A stretch of DNA of 64,000 bases. It comes from Ohessyouella blattaphilus. GTDB lineage: Bacteria; Bacillota; Clostridia; Lachnospirales; Lachnospiraceae. Below the pieces are notes generated by a model. The model saw only the letters and a list, made by a program, of their open reading frames with translations. It ran no database searches and was not told the origin of the DNA. The DNA is taken from positions 1 through 64,000 of the forward strand of contig NZ_JAMXOC010000009.1 in the NCBI RefSeq assembly GCF_024721265.1, given 5' to 3'. Each line of letters opens with the position of its first letter. Position 1 is the stretch's first letter. Shown in pieces: positions 46,113 to 54,529 of this stretch. The position numbers were made by a program, and so were the translations under genes.

Positions 46113-46139
46113 ACCACGTCCATAAAACTTGCATGGGCG
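46113..46139 (+). repeat. Left-end subterminal hairpin of the IS605-type element
   Basis: ACCACG followed by a CGTCCAT/ATGGGCG stem with 9-base loop. Same motif, in the same orientation relative to the downstream nuclease gene, occurs at 477-500 on the minus strand. Confidence 0.7.
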
Positions 46140-46149
46140 CAGGTGAATG

Positions 46150-46443
46150 CTACTGATTTTTAATATATTCTTGTACTAGAGAGAGGCTTTGCTCGCTAAC
46201 AGTAGCAACAAAATAACTACTCGACCAAAAGTAAGGTTTCCAGTAAAACCTCCCTACTTCTGTAGGATAATCTCGCCTGGCAAATCTTGCTGTCTTGGTT
46301 TTTAGCAGATTCATAAATTCCGTCGGCGCCATCCCTGGAGTCACTTCAAAAAGTATCGGTACCTTGCAACCAGAACAAGATGATATTGAAGAAGAAAACC
46401 CGAGCCGATTCGTGTAATAAGGTTGATTATTATTTCTGAACAT
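46150..46443 (-). pseudogene. tnpA: Decayed IS200/IS605 transposase TnpA (Y1 type)
   Basis: Only the C-terminal half is recognisable: from ILFEVTPGM on, about 68 residues (46150-46356), with the family pattern FYWKPYFWSSSYFVATV and the active-site Tyr in VQEYIKNQ. The N-terminal half with the HUH metal motif and the usual YHLVW-like start is missing; the residues before ILFEV (including SCSGCKVP) do not resemble TnpA. No such sequence was found in the other minus-strand frames of this stretch. The truncated protein cannot catalyse strand transfer. It is divergent from tnpB, as in IS605. Confidence 0.8.
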
Positions 46444-46470
46444 ACGTTCTCTTTTCCCCTTTGCGTCCGC

Positions 46471-46499
46471 TTGTGATAATGGTACAATTACACTATAGA
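46471..46499 (+). promoter_or_regulatory. Putative tnpB promoter
   Basis: TTGTGA (46471-46476), 17 bases, TATAGA (46494-46499); an AGAGGTT site lies between it and the ATG at 46529. Confidence 0.45.
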
Positions 46500-46528
46500 A
46501 ACAAAGGGTTATCAAGAGGTTCAACCAT

Positions 46529-47926
46529 ATGTATAAATCAAAGCAAATATTAATATCTAAGAGGAAAGAGCCAGAACTATATACTTACCTTGAAGACTTA
46601 GGATTTCTTGCTAAGAGTCTTTACAATGCGTCTTTGTTTCGTATACGACAAAACTTCACCGGCAGAAGGAAAGAAGTTCTTTCAGAAAATGAAGAGTTTG
46701 TAGCAGAAGAAATCAGGCAAGTCTTAAGTCGTTATCCCCATCTGCAAAAGCCTAAGTCTGTACTTACTTATACCTTCCTTGAGAAGTTAATGCGAGTAAC
46801 CGAGAATCCAGATTTCTTTGCAGGACTTCCCATGCAAAGTGCGCAGGCGGTAGTTAAGCAAGCTGTTACGGATTTTAATAACTGGTTAGCAGCTAAGAAG
46901 GACTACGGGAATAATTCCCATAAATACTTAGGGGAGCCGCAGATGCCAAGATATAAGAAGGGAGAGTTCTGCTCCTTTCTTTTTACAAATCAAGACTGTG
47001 TTCTTTACGCCAGGGAAGATTGCACCGAAGGCGCTAACCTTAAGTTCCCTAAGAAGAAAGGACATTATCTTCTGGCAAGTTTGCCATTAGATGCCAAGCT
47101 AAAGATGGTTCAGGTTTCTCGGTGTTACGATTCTTATAAGCTTGGCATTGTACTAGAATTTCCAGTACTAGAAGTCTGTACCGGCGAAAGAGTGGCAGCC
47201 ATTGATTTTGGGATTAACAATCTTGCAACCATAGTATCCACAGGTGATATTTGCCAAGTATACAAGGGCGGGATTATCAAATCAAAGAATCAATGGTTTA
47301 ATAAAGAACGAGCTAGGCTTACATCCATTATGACAAAAGGACATCAAGTAAAGCAAAGAGTGTCCTCAAGGCGACTTACGAGGTTAAGTAAAGATCGCCA
47401 TTTATTTATCCAAGACTACTTTCACAAAGTAAGTAGGGATATCGTCAACGCCTGTGTAAAGGATGGCGTAGGAACGCTAATTCTTGGAGTTAATCAGGGA
47501 TGGAAGCAAGAAGCAAATCTAGGAAAGGCAATGAATCAGTCCTTTACCCAGATTCCTCTAGGCATACTTAAAGAAATGATACGCTACAAAGCCGAGTGGG
47601 CAGGAATCTCTGTGTACGAACAGGAAGAATCTTATACATCAAAAGCAGATTTTCTGTCGAGTGATGTCATGCCCGTATATTCCCAAAGGCAGGCAGATAG
47701 TCCTTTGACGATTTTTAGCGGTAAGCGAATCAAAAGGGGGTTATATGCTTCTGGTTCAGGTGTCATTTTAAATGCGGATGTAAACGCTGCGGCTAACATA
47801 ATGAGAAAAGCGATTCCAACATCTTCTCTAGAGCTAAAACGAGAAACATTAGAATCGCCTAAGGTTATTAATCTTCGAGATTTAAACTGTAAAAGTATTC
47901 CGGTCAAACGGATAGTGGCGGCATGA
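46529..47926 (+). CDS. tnpB: TnpB-family RNA-guided nuclease lacking zinc-ribbon cysteines
   Basis: A 465-residue TnpB. RuvC-I is AAIDFGINNLATI (Asp226), RuvC-III is LNADVNAAANI (Asp417). The usual RuvC-II Glu is absent: the strand reads TLILGVNQGWKQE with Gly320 where Glu is expected. Glu328 eight residues later, or Glu367 in EESYTSK, could replace it. The usual CxxC zinc ribbon after YTSK is missing (ADFLSSDVMP), and this group instead has FSGKRIKRGLY. TnpB proteins cut DNA guided by omega-RNA from the element's 3' end. Frame is intact, so it may be active. Confidence 0.9.
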   Translation: MYKSKQILISKRKEPELYTYLEDLGFLAKSLYNASLFRIRQNFTGRRKEVLSENEEFVAEEIRQVLSRYPHLQKPKSVLTYTFLEKLMRVTENPDFFAGLPMQSAQAVVKQAVTDFNNWLAAKKDYGNNSHKYLGEPQMPRYKKGEFCSFLFTNQDCVLYAREDCTEGANLKFPKKKGHYLLASLPLDAKLKMVQVSRCYDSYKLGIVLEFPVLEVCTGERVAAIDFGINNLATIVSTGDICQVYKGGIIKSKNQWFNKERARLTSIMTKGHQVKQRVSSRRLTRLSKDRHLFIQDYFHKVSRDIVNACVKDGVGTLILGVNQGWKQEANLGKAMNQSFTQIPLGILKEMIRYKAEWAGISVYEQEESYTSKADFLSSDVMPVYSQRQADSPLTIFSGKRIKRGLYASGSGVILNADVNAAANIMRKAIPTSSLELKRETLESPKVINLRDLNCKSIPVKRIVAA

Positions 47927-47929
47927 GAC

Positions 47930-48075
47930 CGCCTTCATGGCACGAACAGCCTGTACAATACAGGTTCGAAAGACGAAAGTGTTACGGCTAGTAAAGTAAG
48001 TCGAAGACTTACATCCTTGTTTGCACTTCGGTGCACAAGATACCACTTCCAAGCATAGACACCCCGAGTTGGTTA
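47930..48075 (+). ncRNA. TnpB omega-RNA / right-end region
   Basis: The non-coding 3' flank of tnpB carries three hairpins: CGAAC..CCTGT/ACAGG..TTCG (47943-47968), GTAAGTC/GACTTAC (47996-48012) and TGCAC-TTCG-GTGCA (48022-48035). Position and structure fit the guide RNA known for TnpB elements, with the guide being the flank beyond the right tip (about 48075 onward, in the MATE leader). Boundaries not resolved. Confidence 0.6.
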
Positions 48076-48103
48076 TTCATGCTATATGGCAGGAGGAAAT
48101 GAA

Positions 48104-49480
48104 ATGTCACAAGAAATACAAAAAGAAAATAAGATGGGAACTATGCCCATCCCCAAATTACTAGTCAGCATGTCGTTACCGATTATGCTTTCCATGCTCG
48201 TTCAAGCGCTCTATAACATCGTCGATAGTATGTTTGTTGCCCGCTTAAGCGAAGATGCACTGACAGCGGTATCCTTAGTCTTCCCCATTCAGAACCTAAT
48301 GATTGCGGTGGCCGCCGGTACCGGTGTAGGTATCAACGCTCTCTTATCTAGACACTTAGGTGAAAAACAAGCAGAAAAAGCCAATGTAACTGCAAGAAAC
48401 GGTATCTTTCTTGGGTTTTTAAGCTTTGTGGCCTTCGCCGTTATCTGTGGACTAGGAGCCAACTTCTTTCTCAGTACTCAGACTAACCATGAAGGCATTG
48501 TGGAGATGGGAAGCACATACATGCGTTATATCTCTGTCTTTTCCATTGGTATCTTCTTAGAGATTACCTTTGAGCGCTTACTCCAGTCAACAGGACGAAC
48601 CTTTTATACCATGATTACTCAGGGAATAGGGGCCATTATTAACATCATTCTCGACCCCATTTTAATCTTCGGTTACTTCGGCTTTCCTAAATTAGGGGTA
48701 TCCGGTGCTGCTATTGCCACCATTATTGGACAGATTATCGCCGCTTGCTTAGCTATCTACTTTAACCTCGCTAAGAATAAAGAACTAAACCTAAACATGC
48801 GCAAGTTTCGTCCTCACGGTCAAACGATTCTCAATATCTACAAAGTTGGTCTGCCTTCCATTATTATGCAGTCCATCGGCTCTGTCATGACCTTTGGCCT
48901 AAACAAGATCCTGTTACTCTTCTCTTCTACCGCCGCTGCGGTACTAGGAATTTACTTTAAGCTTCAGAGCTTTATCTTTATGCCGATCTTTGGACTGAAT
49001 AACGGTATGATTCCCATCATCGCCTACAATTACGGTGCCCGCAATCCAAAGCGTATCAAAGAAACCATTAAAATCAGCGCAATGATTGCGATCACGATTA
49101 TGTTGATCGGTATTTTAGCCTTCCAGTTTGGTACCGAGCCAATTTTGACCAACTTATTCTTCGCTTCTGACCAAATGTTAGAAATCGGTGTTCCTGCTCT
49201 GCGGACGATCAGTATCAGTTTTATCTTTGCTGGTTTTTGTATTATTACTTCCGCCACTTTCCAAGCACTAGGAAATGGACTGTACAGTCTGCTGATATCC
49301 TTCGTTAGACAGCTAATTTTCATTCTCCCTATGGCTTATATCTTTGCCAAGCTTATCGGTCTAAGCGCCGTTTGGTGGTCGATTCCCCTAGCGGAAATCG
49401 TATCGGTAATAATGTGTACCTTTTTACTAAAACGGGTCTTCCGGTTACAGATTAAGCCTTTAGAAGAACCACAAAAATAG
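48104..49480 (+). CDS. MATE family efflux transporter (second copy)
   Basis: A 458-residue multi-helix antiporter. N-terminal PIPKLLVSMSLPIMLSMLVQALYNIVDSMFVARL is the DinF/NorM-like start, and the paired GVSGAAIATIIGQI segment marks the first half. ATG 48104 (MSQEIQKE) lies 7 bases after AGGAGG; the upstream ATG at 48086 overlaps that site. The IS605-type right end lies about 25 bases before the ribosome site, so the native promoter has probably been displaced. Substrate unknown. Confidence 0.88.
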   Translation: MSQEIQKENKMGTMPIPKLLVSMSLPIMLSMLVQALYNIVDSMFVARLSEDALTAVSLVFPIQNLMIAVAAGTGVGINALLSRHLGEKQAEKANVTARNGIFLGFLSFVAFAVICGLGANFFLSTQTNHEGIVEMGSTYMRYISVFSIGIFLEITFERLLQSTGRTFYTMITQGIGAIINIILDPILIFGYFGFPKLGVSGAAIATIIGQIIAACLAIYFNLAKNKELNLNMRKFRPHGQTILNIYKVGLPSIIMQSIGSVMTFGLNKILLLFSSTAAAVLGIYFKLQSFIFMPIFGLNNGMIPIIAYNYGARNPKRIKETIKISAMIAITIMLIGILAFQFGTEPILTNLFFASDQMLEIGVPALRTISISFIFAGFCIITSATFQALGNGLYSLLISFVRQLIFILPMAYIFAKLIGLSAVWWSIPLAEIVSVIMCTFLLKRVFRLQIKPLEEPQK

Positions 49481-49482
49481 TC

Positions 49483-49530
49483 AAAAAAGCGACCACTTCT
49501 TTATCTTCTAAGAAGTTGGTCGCTATTTTA
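49483..49530. terminator. Bidirectional terminator after the MATE gene
   Basis: AGCGACCACTTCTT/AAGAAGTTGGTCGCT stem with A and T runs; serves the MATE gene and the opposite flavin reductase gene. Confidence 0.8.
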
Positions 49531-50094
49531 TTTCTTTTTCACACTGTGGCCAAAACCACCCAGCTTTTCTCCCAAGGTATAGTACTCTCCGTGGGAATAA
49601 GCGATTAGTCCCGTCTCATTTAAGGCAAAGCGACCGCTCTCTTCCATATACCGAGGGTCAATCTGTACTCCGACCACCTCTGCTAAGAACATATGGTGCG
49701 ATCCTAACTCCTTAATCTCCGTCACTTTACACTCGATATTAACGGGAGATTCGCCAATCGTAGGCGCATAGCTTAGATTCTCGGCCTTCCCTCTAGTCAG
49801 CCCCATCTCGGCAAACTTATCGAAGTCTCGGCCAGAACGTACGCCGCACCAGTCTGTAGCTATGGCAAGCGCTTCCGTAGTCAGGTTAATCACAAACTCT
49901 CCACTTTCCTTTATCAGGTTATAGGAATATCGCTCTGGCCTGACAGAAATATACGCATATGGCGGATTCGTACACACCGTTCCCGTCCAGGCGATGGTAA
50001 TTATATTATCGTTTCCCGCCTTATCAGCGGTACTCACCATAACCGCCGGCAAAGGATAGACCATATTGCCCGGCTTCCATAATTCTTTTTTCAT
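49528..50094 (-). CDS. Flavin reductase-like FMN-binding protein
   Basis: A 188-residue split-barrel flavoprotein. GNDNIITIAWTGTVCTNPPYAYISVRPERYSYNLI is the conserved flavin_reduct signature, followed by GEFVINLTTEALA. Members reduce FMN or act as flavin carriers or small-molecule reductases; the role here is unassigned. ATG 50094 is preferred over the GTG at 50097, with AGGGGG 8 bases upstream. The pyrophosphatase gene ends 9 bases upstream and both are probably transcribed together. Confidence 0.88.
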   Translation of the reverse strand: MKKELWKPGNMVYPLPAVMVSTADKAGNDNIITIAWTGTVCTNPPYAYISVRPERYSYNLIKESGEFVINLTTEALAIATDWCGVRSGRDFDKFAEMGLTRGKAENLSYAPTIGESPVNIECKVTEIKELGSHHMFLAEVVGVQIDPRYMEESGRFALNETGLIAYSHGEYYTLGEKLGGFGHSVKKK

Positions 50095-50106
50095 CACTTA
50101 TACCCC

Positions 50107-51744
50107 CTACTGTTGTAACGCCTCGATAACCGCTGGCGTCACTTGCTTCTTCCGGGAAACCACACCCTTTAAGATGACGTCTTCCGCATCTTCGGCTAGC
50201 TCAAAAGAAGCGATCAAAAGCTCTTTCGCGCCTTTACCGGCACAGATAACAAGGGAGGTCTCCTCCACAATATTGGTTAACATCAGGTACAATAAGGACA
50301 GTTTCTTCTTCTCTAAGACCTTCTCCATTATCGGCTCCACCTTCTGGCGAATATCCGCTAACTCTTCCGAACTCATAGAGCTACACTGACCGATGCCAAA
50401 GGTTGTCTTATCTACAGTAAACTGCTTAAAGTCTAACGTGACAATCTCTTCTGGGCTCTTGTCATTTAAGGCGCTACCAGCTTTAAACATCGCCTTTGCC
50501 ATCTCTGCCATATCGATTCCTGCAAGACCAGCGAGTCTTTTCGCCGTCAGTTCATCTACCGGTGTACAGGTCGGCGAACGAAAGAGCAAGGTGTCGGAGA
50601 TGATAGCGGCGCAGAGAAGTCCTGCCGTGGTTTGATCCGGAACGATTCCGTGCTCATCGTACATCTGGGAGACGATAGTCGCCGTACAGCCTACTGGCTG
50701 ATTCCGAAAATAGACCGGATTCATAGTTTCAATACTGGCCAAACGGTGATGATCGATAATTTCTAGAATCTCCGCTTCGCCAATTCCTTCGATTGCTTGG
50801 GATTTTTCATTATGATCCACAAGAATCACTTTCTTTTTCCGAGAGTTCATAAAGCGTCTCCGGGAAATAAAGCCCTTAAAACGCCCTGACTTATCAAGTA
50901 TTGGAAAGTCTCGAAACTTTTTGCTGGCCATCACTTCCTTAATGTCATCGACATATTCATTCATTCGAAAGCTGACAAAGGGACCCTTACTCATAAATTG
51001 CTTTACCGGAATACTCTGGTTAATCAGACGAACCGCATTGAAGCTATCAAAAGCGGTCCGAATAATGACAATGCACTTCTCTTCCGCTAGGGCTCGGACC
51101 TCTTCCGAGACCTGAGCGTTGCCACAAACCACCATACAGCTTACATCCTCTTCTACCGCACAGCGCTGGGCATCTTCACGGTTGCCCACAATCACCAAAT
51201 CATCCTTCTCCACAAACTCGGCAATGCGTTCTGTATCCGAAGTCCCGATTGCCACCTTACCTGCCATAAACTTCCCGTGGGGGTTTCCCGTTAACACTTC
51301 TCCGTCTAGGGTCTGAGCAATCGTTTTATACTGAGTGCCGGCATCTGCCAAAGACGAATTTTCATATACATCCATATACGATCTGGCAATATCTCCTGTA
51401 GAGATAATCCCTACCAATTCTTCACCTTCAAGAACCGGTAAGGCCTTGACATTTTCCTGCTTCATTTGCTGCCATGCTTCTCTAATGGAAACTCTGGGAG
51501 ACACTCCGGTGATATCGTGAATATCAATATCCTTTACCTGCAAGCGTACATTCGCCAAAGTAGACGGTGCCTTCACCTTAAATTTGTTTAGTACGTAAGC
51601 CGTCTCATCATTAATGTGACCGGCCTTTTTGGGCAGGTATTCATTGTCGCTAATTAAGTTCTTTAAGTTGGCATAAGCGATTGCCGAGCAGATAGAATCG
51701 GTATCCGGATTCTTATGACCAACTACGTATATTACTTTACTCAT
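50107..51744 (-). CDS. Manganese-dependent inorganic pyrophosphatase with CBS-DRTGG insert
   Basis: A 545-residue family II pyrophosphatase that hydrolyses PPi. The DHH start VVGHKNPDTDSICSAIAYAN carries the metal site. It is interrupted by two CBS domains (about 75-135 and 245-305) around a DRTGG domain (about 140-240), which sense adenine nucleotides in studied clostridial enzymes. The chain resumes with ILVDHNEKSQAIEGIGEAEILEIIDHH (DHH) and ends with DHHA2. A weak ribosome site precedes the start. It is divergent from the S1-domain gene with about 140 bases between them. Confidence 0.93.
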   Translation of the reverse strand: MSKVIYVVGHKNPDTDSICSAIAYANLKNLISDNEYLPKKAGHINDETAYVLNKFKVKAPSTLANVRLQVKDIDIHDITGVSPRVSIREAWQQMKQENVKALPVLEGEELVGIISTGDIARSYMDVYENSSLADAGTQYKTIAQTLDGEVLTGNPHGKFMAGKVAIGTSDTERIAEFVEKDDLVIVGNREDAQRCAVEEDVSCMVVCGNAQVSEEVRALAEEKCIVIIRTAFDSFNAVRLINQSIPVKQFMSKGPFVSFRMNEYVDDIKEVMASKKFRDFPILDKSGRFKGFISRRRFMNSRKKKVILVDHNEKSQAIEGIGEAEILEIIDHHRLASIETMNPVYFRNQPVGCTATIVSQMYDEHGIVPDQTTAGLLCAAIISDTLLFRSPTCTPVDELTAKRLAGLAGIDMAEMAKAMFKAGSALNDKSPEEIVTLDFKQFTVDKTTFGIGQCSSMSSEELADIRQKVEPIMEKVLEKKKLSLLYLMLTNIVEETSLVICAGKGAKELLIASFELAEDAEDVILKGVVSRKKQVTPAVIEALQQ

Positions 51745-51886
51745 TTCCTGTCTAACTCCTTATTCTTTCAAGGTTACCTTATAAGTTTGCCTTTTTTTAT
51801 TATTTTCGTCAACCACATTTTGCAATTATATGATATACTATTAAAATATACGCTATAAAGATAAACGAAGAGAGGTAATAAAAACC

Positions 51887-52591
51887 ATGAGTGATGAAAT
51901 CAAAAACGAAGAATTAAATGAAGAAACAACCACAATGGCGGACTTAGAGGATCATTTCGATGATGCAAATCCTTGGAATCGTCTACAGAAATATATGGAG
52001 GACAAAACGGTCCTAAATATCAAAGTTGAAGGTGTTGTAAACGGCGGCGTGATCGCTCACGTTGAAGGAATTCGCGGCTTTATCCCGGCTTCCAAGCTCT
52101 CACTTTCCTATGTGGAAGATTTAGAAACGTATCTCCTTAAAGAGATGGAAGTCCAAGTAATCGATGTAAACCAAGCAGAAAATCGCTTAGTCTTATCGGC
52201 AGTGGAGATTCTTAAAAAGAAAAAACAAGAAGAGCAAGCGAAAAAGCTTGAAGACGTAAAAGTTGGTTCCGTAACCACTGGAACCGTCGACAGCCTTCAG
52301 ACATACGGCGCTTTCGTTGTCTTAGAAAACGGTCTCTCTGGCCTCGTCCACGTTTCTCAAATCAGCCGTAAGCGGGTGAAATCACCAGCTGACGTTCTGA
52401 AAAAGGGCGACAAGGTAGACGTTAAAATCATCGGCATTAAAGATGGCAAAATCAGCTTAAGCATGAAGGCTCTTGAGCCAGGCGGTGATGACGGTTACGA
52501 ACGAGAAGAAAACTTTAAAGTAGATATCCCGAAAGCCGAAGACATTAGCCTTAACATGGGCGATTTATTTAAAGATATTAAATTAGACTAG
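51887..52591 (+). CDS. S1 RNA-binding domain protein
   Basis: A 234-residue protein with an acidic N terminus (MSDEIKNEELNEET), two S1 domains at about 39-105 (KVEGVVNGGVIAHVEGIRGFIPASKLS) and 124-190 (TGTVDSLQTYGAFVVLENGLSGLVHVSQIS), and an acidic tail ending MGDLFKDIKLD. It looks like a short relative of ribosomal protein S1, common in Clostridia, and presumably helps translation or RNA handling. AGAGAGG precedes ATG 51887. It stands alone with its own terminator. Confidence 0.85.
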   Translation: MSDEIKNEELNEETTTMADLEDHFDDANPWNRLQKYMEDKTVLNIKVEGVVNGGVIAHVEGIRGFIPASKLSLSYVEDLETYLLKEMEVQVIDVNQAENRLVLSAVEILKKKKQEEQAKKLEDVKVGSVTTGTVDSLQTYGAFVVLENGLSGLVHVSQISRKRVKSPADVLKKGDKVDVKIIGIKDGKISLSMKALEPGGDDGYEREENFKVDIPKAEDISLNMGDLFKDIKLD

Positions 52592-52593
52592 TC

Positions 52594-52628
52594 AAAAAAG
52601 AGAATTCCGCCCGGAATTCTCTTTTTTT
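52594..52628. terminator. Terminator after the S1 gene
   Basis: AGAGAATTCCG/CGGAATTCTCT stem with A and T runs on both sides; can serve the opposing nadE gene as well. Confidence 0.85.
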
Positions 52629-52630
52629 CT

Positions 52631-54526
52631 TTATATACTAAACCCATCGCTTACTGCATCACTAGGCATTCGCCAGTCTCCTCTTGGAGACAAGGCCACA
52701 CTTCCCACTTTTACCCCATCTGGTAAGCAAGACCGCTTAAACTGCTGGCTAAAAAATCTTCTTGTAAAGATTTTAAGCCACTTCCGGATAGTTTCTTCTT
52801 CATATTCACCGGCAAAGGCTAGTTTAGCGATGCGCAGGATTTTCTCCGTATCATACCCAAAGCGCAAGAAATAATAGAGAAAGAAATCATGAAGCTCATA
52901 AGGGCCAACTAAATCCTCGGTCTTCTGGACTATTTCACCATCTTTTGCCGGAATCAGCTCTGGACTAACCGGAGTATCCACGATATCAAGGAGTACCTTC
53001 GCCATCTTCTCATCCTCCCAGACACCCGCATAATACGTCACCAAATGCCGCACTAAGGTTTTGGGAATACTAGCATTTACCCCATACATCGACATATGAT
53101 CCCCGTTATAGGTCGCCCAGCCAAGAGCAAGCTCTGACATATCGCCAGTACCGATTACTAAGCCACCTTCTTGATTGGCCACATCCATCAAGACCTGGGT
53201 CCGTTCTCTGGCCTGAGAGTTCTCATAGGTTACATCGTGAAGCTCAGGGTCCTGATTAATATCTGCAAAGTGCTGAAGAACCGCCTCCTTAATATTGATT
53301 TCCCGTAAGGTCGCTCCCATTCCTTTTACCAGTTCACAGGCATTCTGATAGGTGCGATCCGTAGTTCCAAAGGCTGGCATGGTAATGGCGATAATCCCTT
53401 TTTTATCTAACTCTAGGTAATCAAAGGCTTTCGCTACTACCATTAGCGCTAAGGTGGAGTCAAGGCCACCAGAAATCCCTAAGACCACCTTTTTGCCGCC
53501 GATATGACGTAGCCGCTTACAAAGACCACGAGCTTGAAGCTCCAAAATCTCTTCACAGCGACAATTCATTTCCGTCTGGTCCATCGGTACAAAGGGCAAG
53601 CGCTTAAACGTACGGCTAAGCACCGTTTCTGTAAACTCAATCTCAAAAGGAATGCGCTTTAACACCCTCTGACCACTCATTTGAAAAGTCGTATTCTTCT
53701 GGCGCTCTGTTAGTATCCGCTTCGTATCGATTTCTGTATAAGTAATCCCTTCTACAAAACGCTCGCCTTCTGCTAAAAGACTGCCGTTTTCCGCAATTAA
53801 GTTATGTCCACCAAAGACCACATCTGTCGTAGACTCACCATTACCAGCGTTAGCATAGAGATACCCACAGATAATCCGAGCCGCCTGTCCCTTTACTAGC
53901 TCTTCACGGTAGGCCTCTTTTCCCACCAACTCATTACTAGCCGATAGATTCGCAATTACCGTAGCCCCTTCTAAGGCCATTTCAATACTAGGGGGAATCG
54001 GCGACCACAAATCCTCGCATATTTCGGCCCCAACAATCAAACCCTCTATTTTAGACGCGCAAAACAAAAGCTTAGCCCCAAAAGGTACCACTTCCCCTTC
54101 AAAGGGAATCTCACGAGGTTCACTAGGGCCTTCGGCAAACTGGCGCATCTCATAAAACTCGCCGTAATTCGGTAGAAAAGACTTGGTCACAAAGCCTAAA
54201 ATACGGCCGTGATTAAGAGCCGCCGCCACATTATAGAGCTCCCCTTCTACGGCTAAAGGTAGCCCCACAAAGATTAACGCATCTACTGACTTCGTCGCTT
54301 CGGCTACCCGCATAAGCCCTTCTCTAGCATTTCGTAATAACCGCTCCTGAAAGAATAGATCGCCACAGGTATAAGAAGTTAAATTAAGCTCGGGAAAGAC
54401 GATTACCTTGGCGCCCGCCGCTCCGGCTTCTAAGGTTCTTTTAATCGTTTCTTCTACGTTAAAACCAACATCTGCCACCCTCACTTCTGGAGTGACGCAG
54501 GCTACTTTTACAAATCCATCCTTCAT
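52631..54526 (-). CDS. nadE: Glutamine-dependent NAD+ synthetase
   Basis: A 631-residue two-domain enzyme forming NAD from deamido-NAD, ATP and glutamine. The N-terminal nitrilase-type glutaminase (1-290) has KVIVFPELNLTSYTCGDLF (Glu), then the Lys and the catalytic Cys in GLIVGAEICEDLWSP. The C-terminal synthetase has the PP-loop VVLGISGGLDSTLALMV (about 353). Length is usual for the ammonia-channelling type. AAGGAGG precedes ATG 54526, and hslO ends 3 bases upstream. Confidence 0.96.
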   Translation of the reverse strand: MKDGFVKVACVTPEVRVADVGFNVEETIKRTLEAGAAGAKVIVFPELNLTSYTCGDLFFQERLLRNAREGLMRVAEATKSVDALIFVGLPLAVEGELYNVAAALNHGRILGFVTKSFLPNYGEFYEMRQFAEGPSEPREIPFEGEVVPFGAKLLFCASKIEGLIVGAEICEDLWSPIPPSIEMALEGATVIANLSASNELVGKEAYREELVKGQAARIICGYLYANAGNGESTTDVVFGGHNLIAENGSLLAEGERFVEGITYTEIDTKRILTERQKNTTFQMSGQRVLKRIPFEIEFTETVLSRTFKRLPFVPMDQTEMNCRCEEILELQARGLCKRLRHIGGKKVVLGISGGLDSTLALMVVAKAFDYLELDKKGIIAITMPAFGTTDRTYQNACELVKGMGATLREINIKEAVLQHFADINQDPELHDVTYENSQARERTQVLMDVANQEGGLVIGTGDMSELALGWATYNGDHMSMYGVNASIPKTLVRHLVTYYAGVWEDEKMAKVLLDIVDTPVSPELIPAKDGEIVQKTEDLVGPYELHDFFLYYFLRFGYDTEKILRIAKLAFAGEYEEETIRKWLKIFTRRFFSQQFKRSCLPDGVKVGSVALSPRGDWRMPSDAVSDGFSI

Positions 54527-54529
54527 CTC

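Larger units (their letters stand above)
46105..48080 (+). mobile_element. IS605-type element with decayed tnpA and intact tnpB
   Basis: About 2 kb between tcdA and a MATE gene. In order: left-end hairpin CGTCCAT/ATGGGCG (46117-46139) after ACCACG; truncated tnpA on minus; tnpB on plus; a 3' hairpin region ending near 48075. Exact tips are inferred. tnpA is non-functional here, so movement would need a transposase from elsewhere. The left-end hairpin matches the one beside iscB at 477-496. Confidence 0.75.

Noticed and set aside
45985-46134. 50-residue N-terminal extension of TcdA
   Set aside because: It runs through the promoter and LexA-like box and does not resemble TcdA; the ATG at 45984 has GGAGG.
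46444-46524. N-terminal part of the tnpA frame
   Set aside because: No TnpA similarity; it reads through the tnpB promoter area and is not the missing HUH half.
51745-51886. Promoters in the ppaC/S1 divergent gap
   Set aside because: Very AT-rich with several partial -10 matches, but no pair with good spacing for either gene, so none is called.
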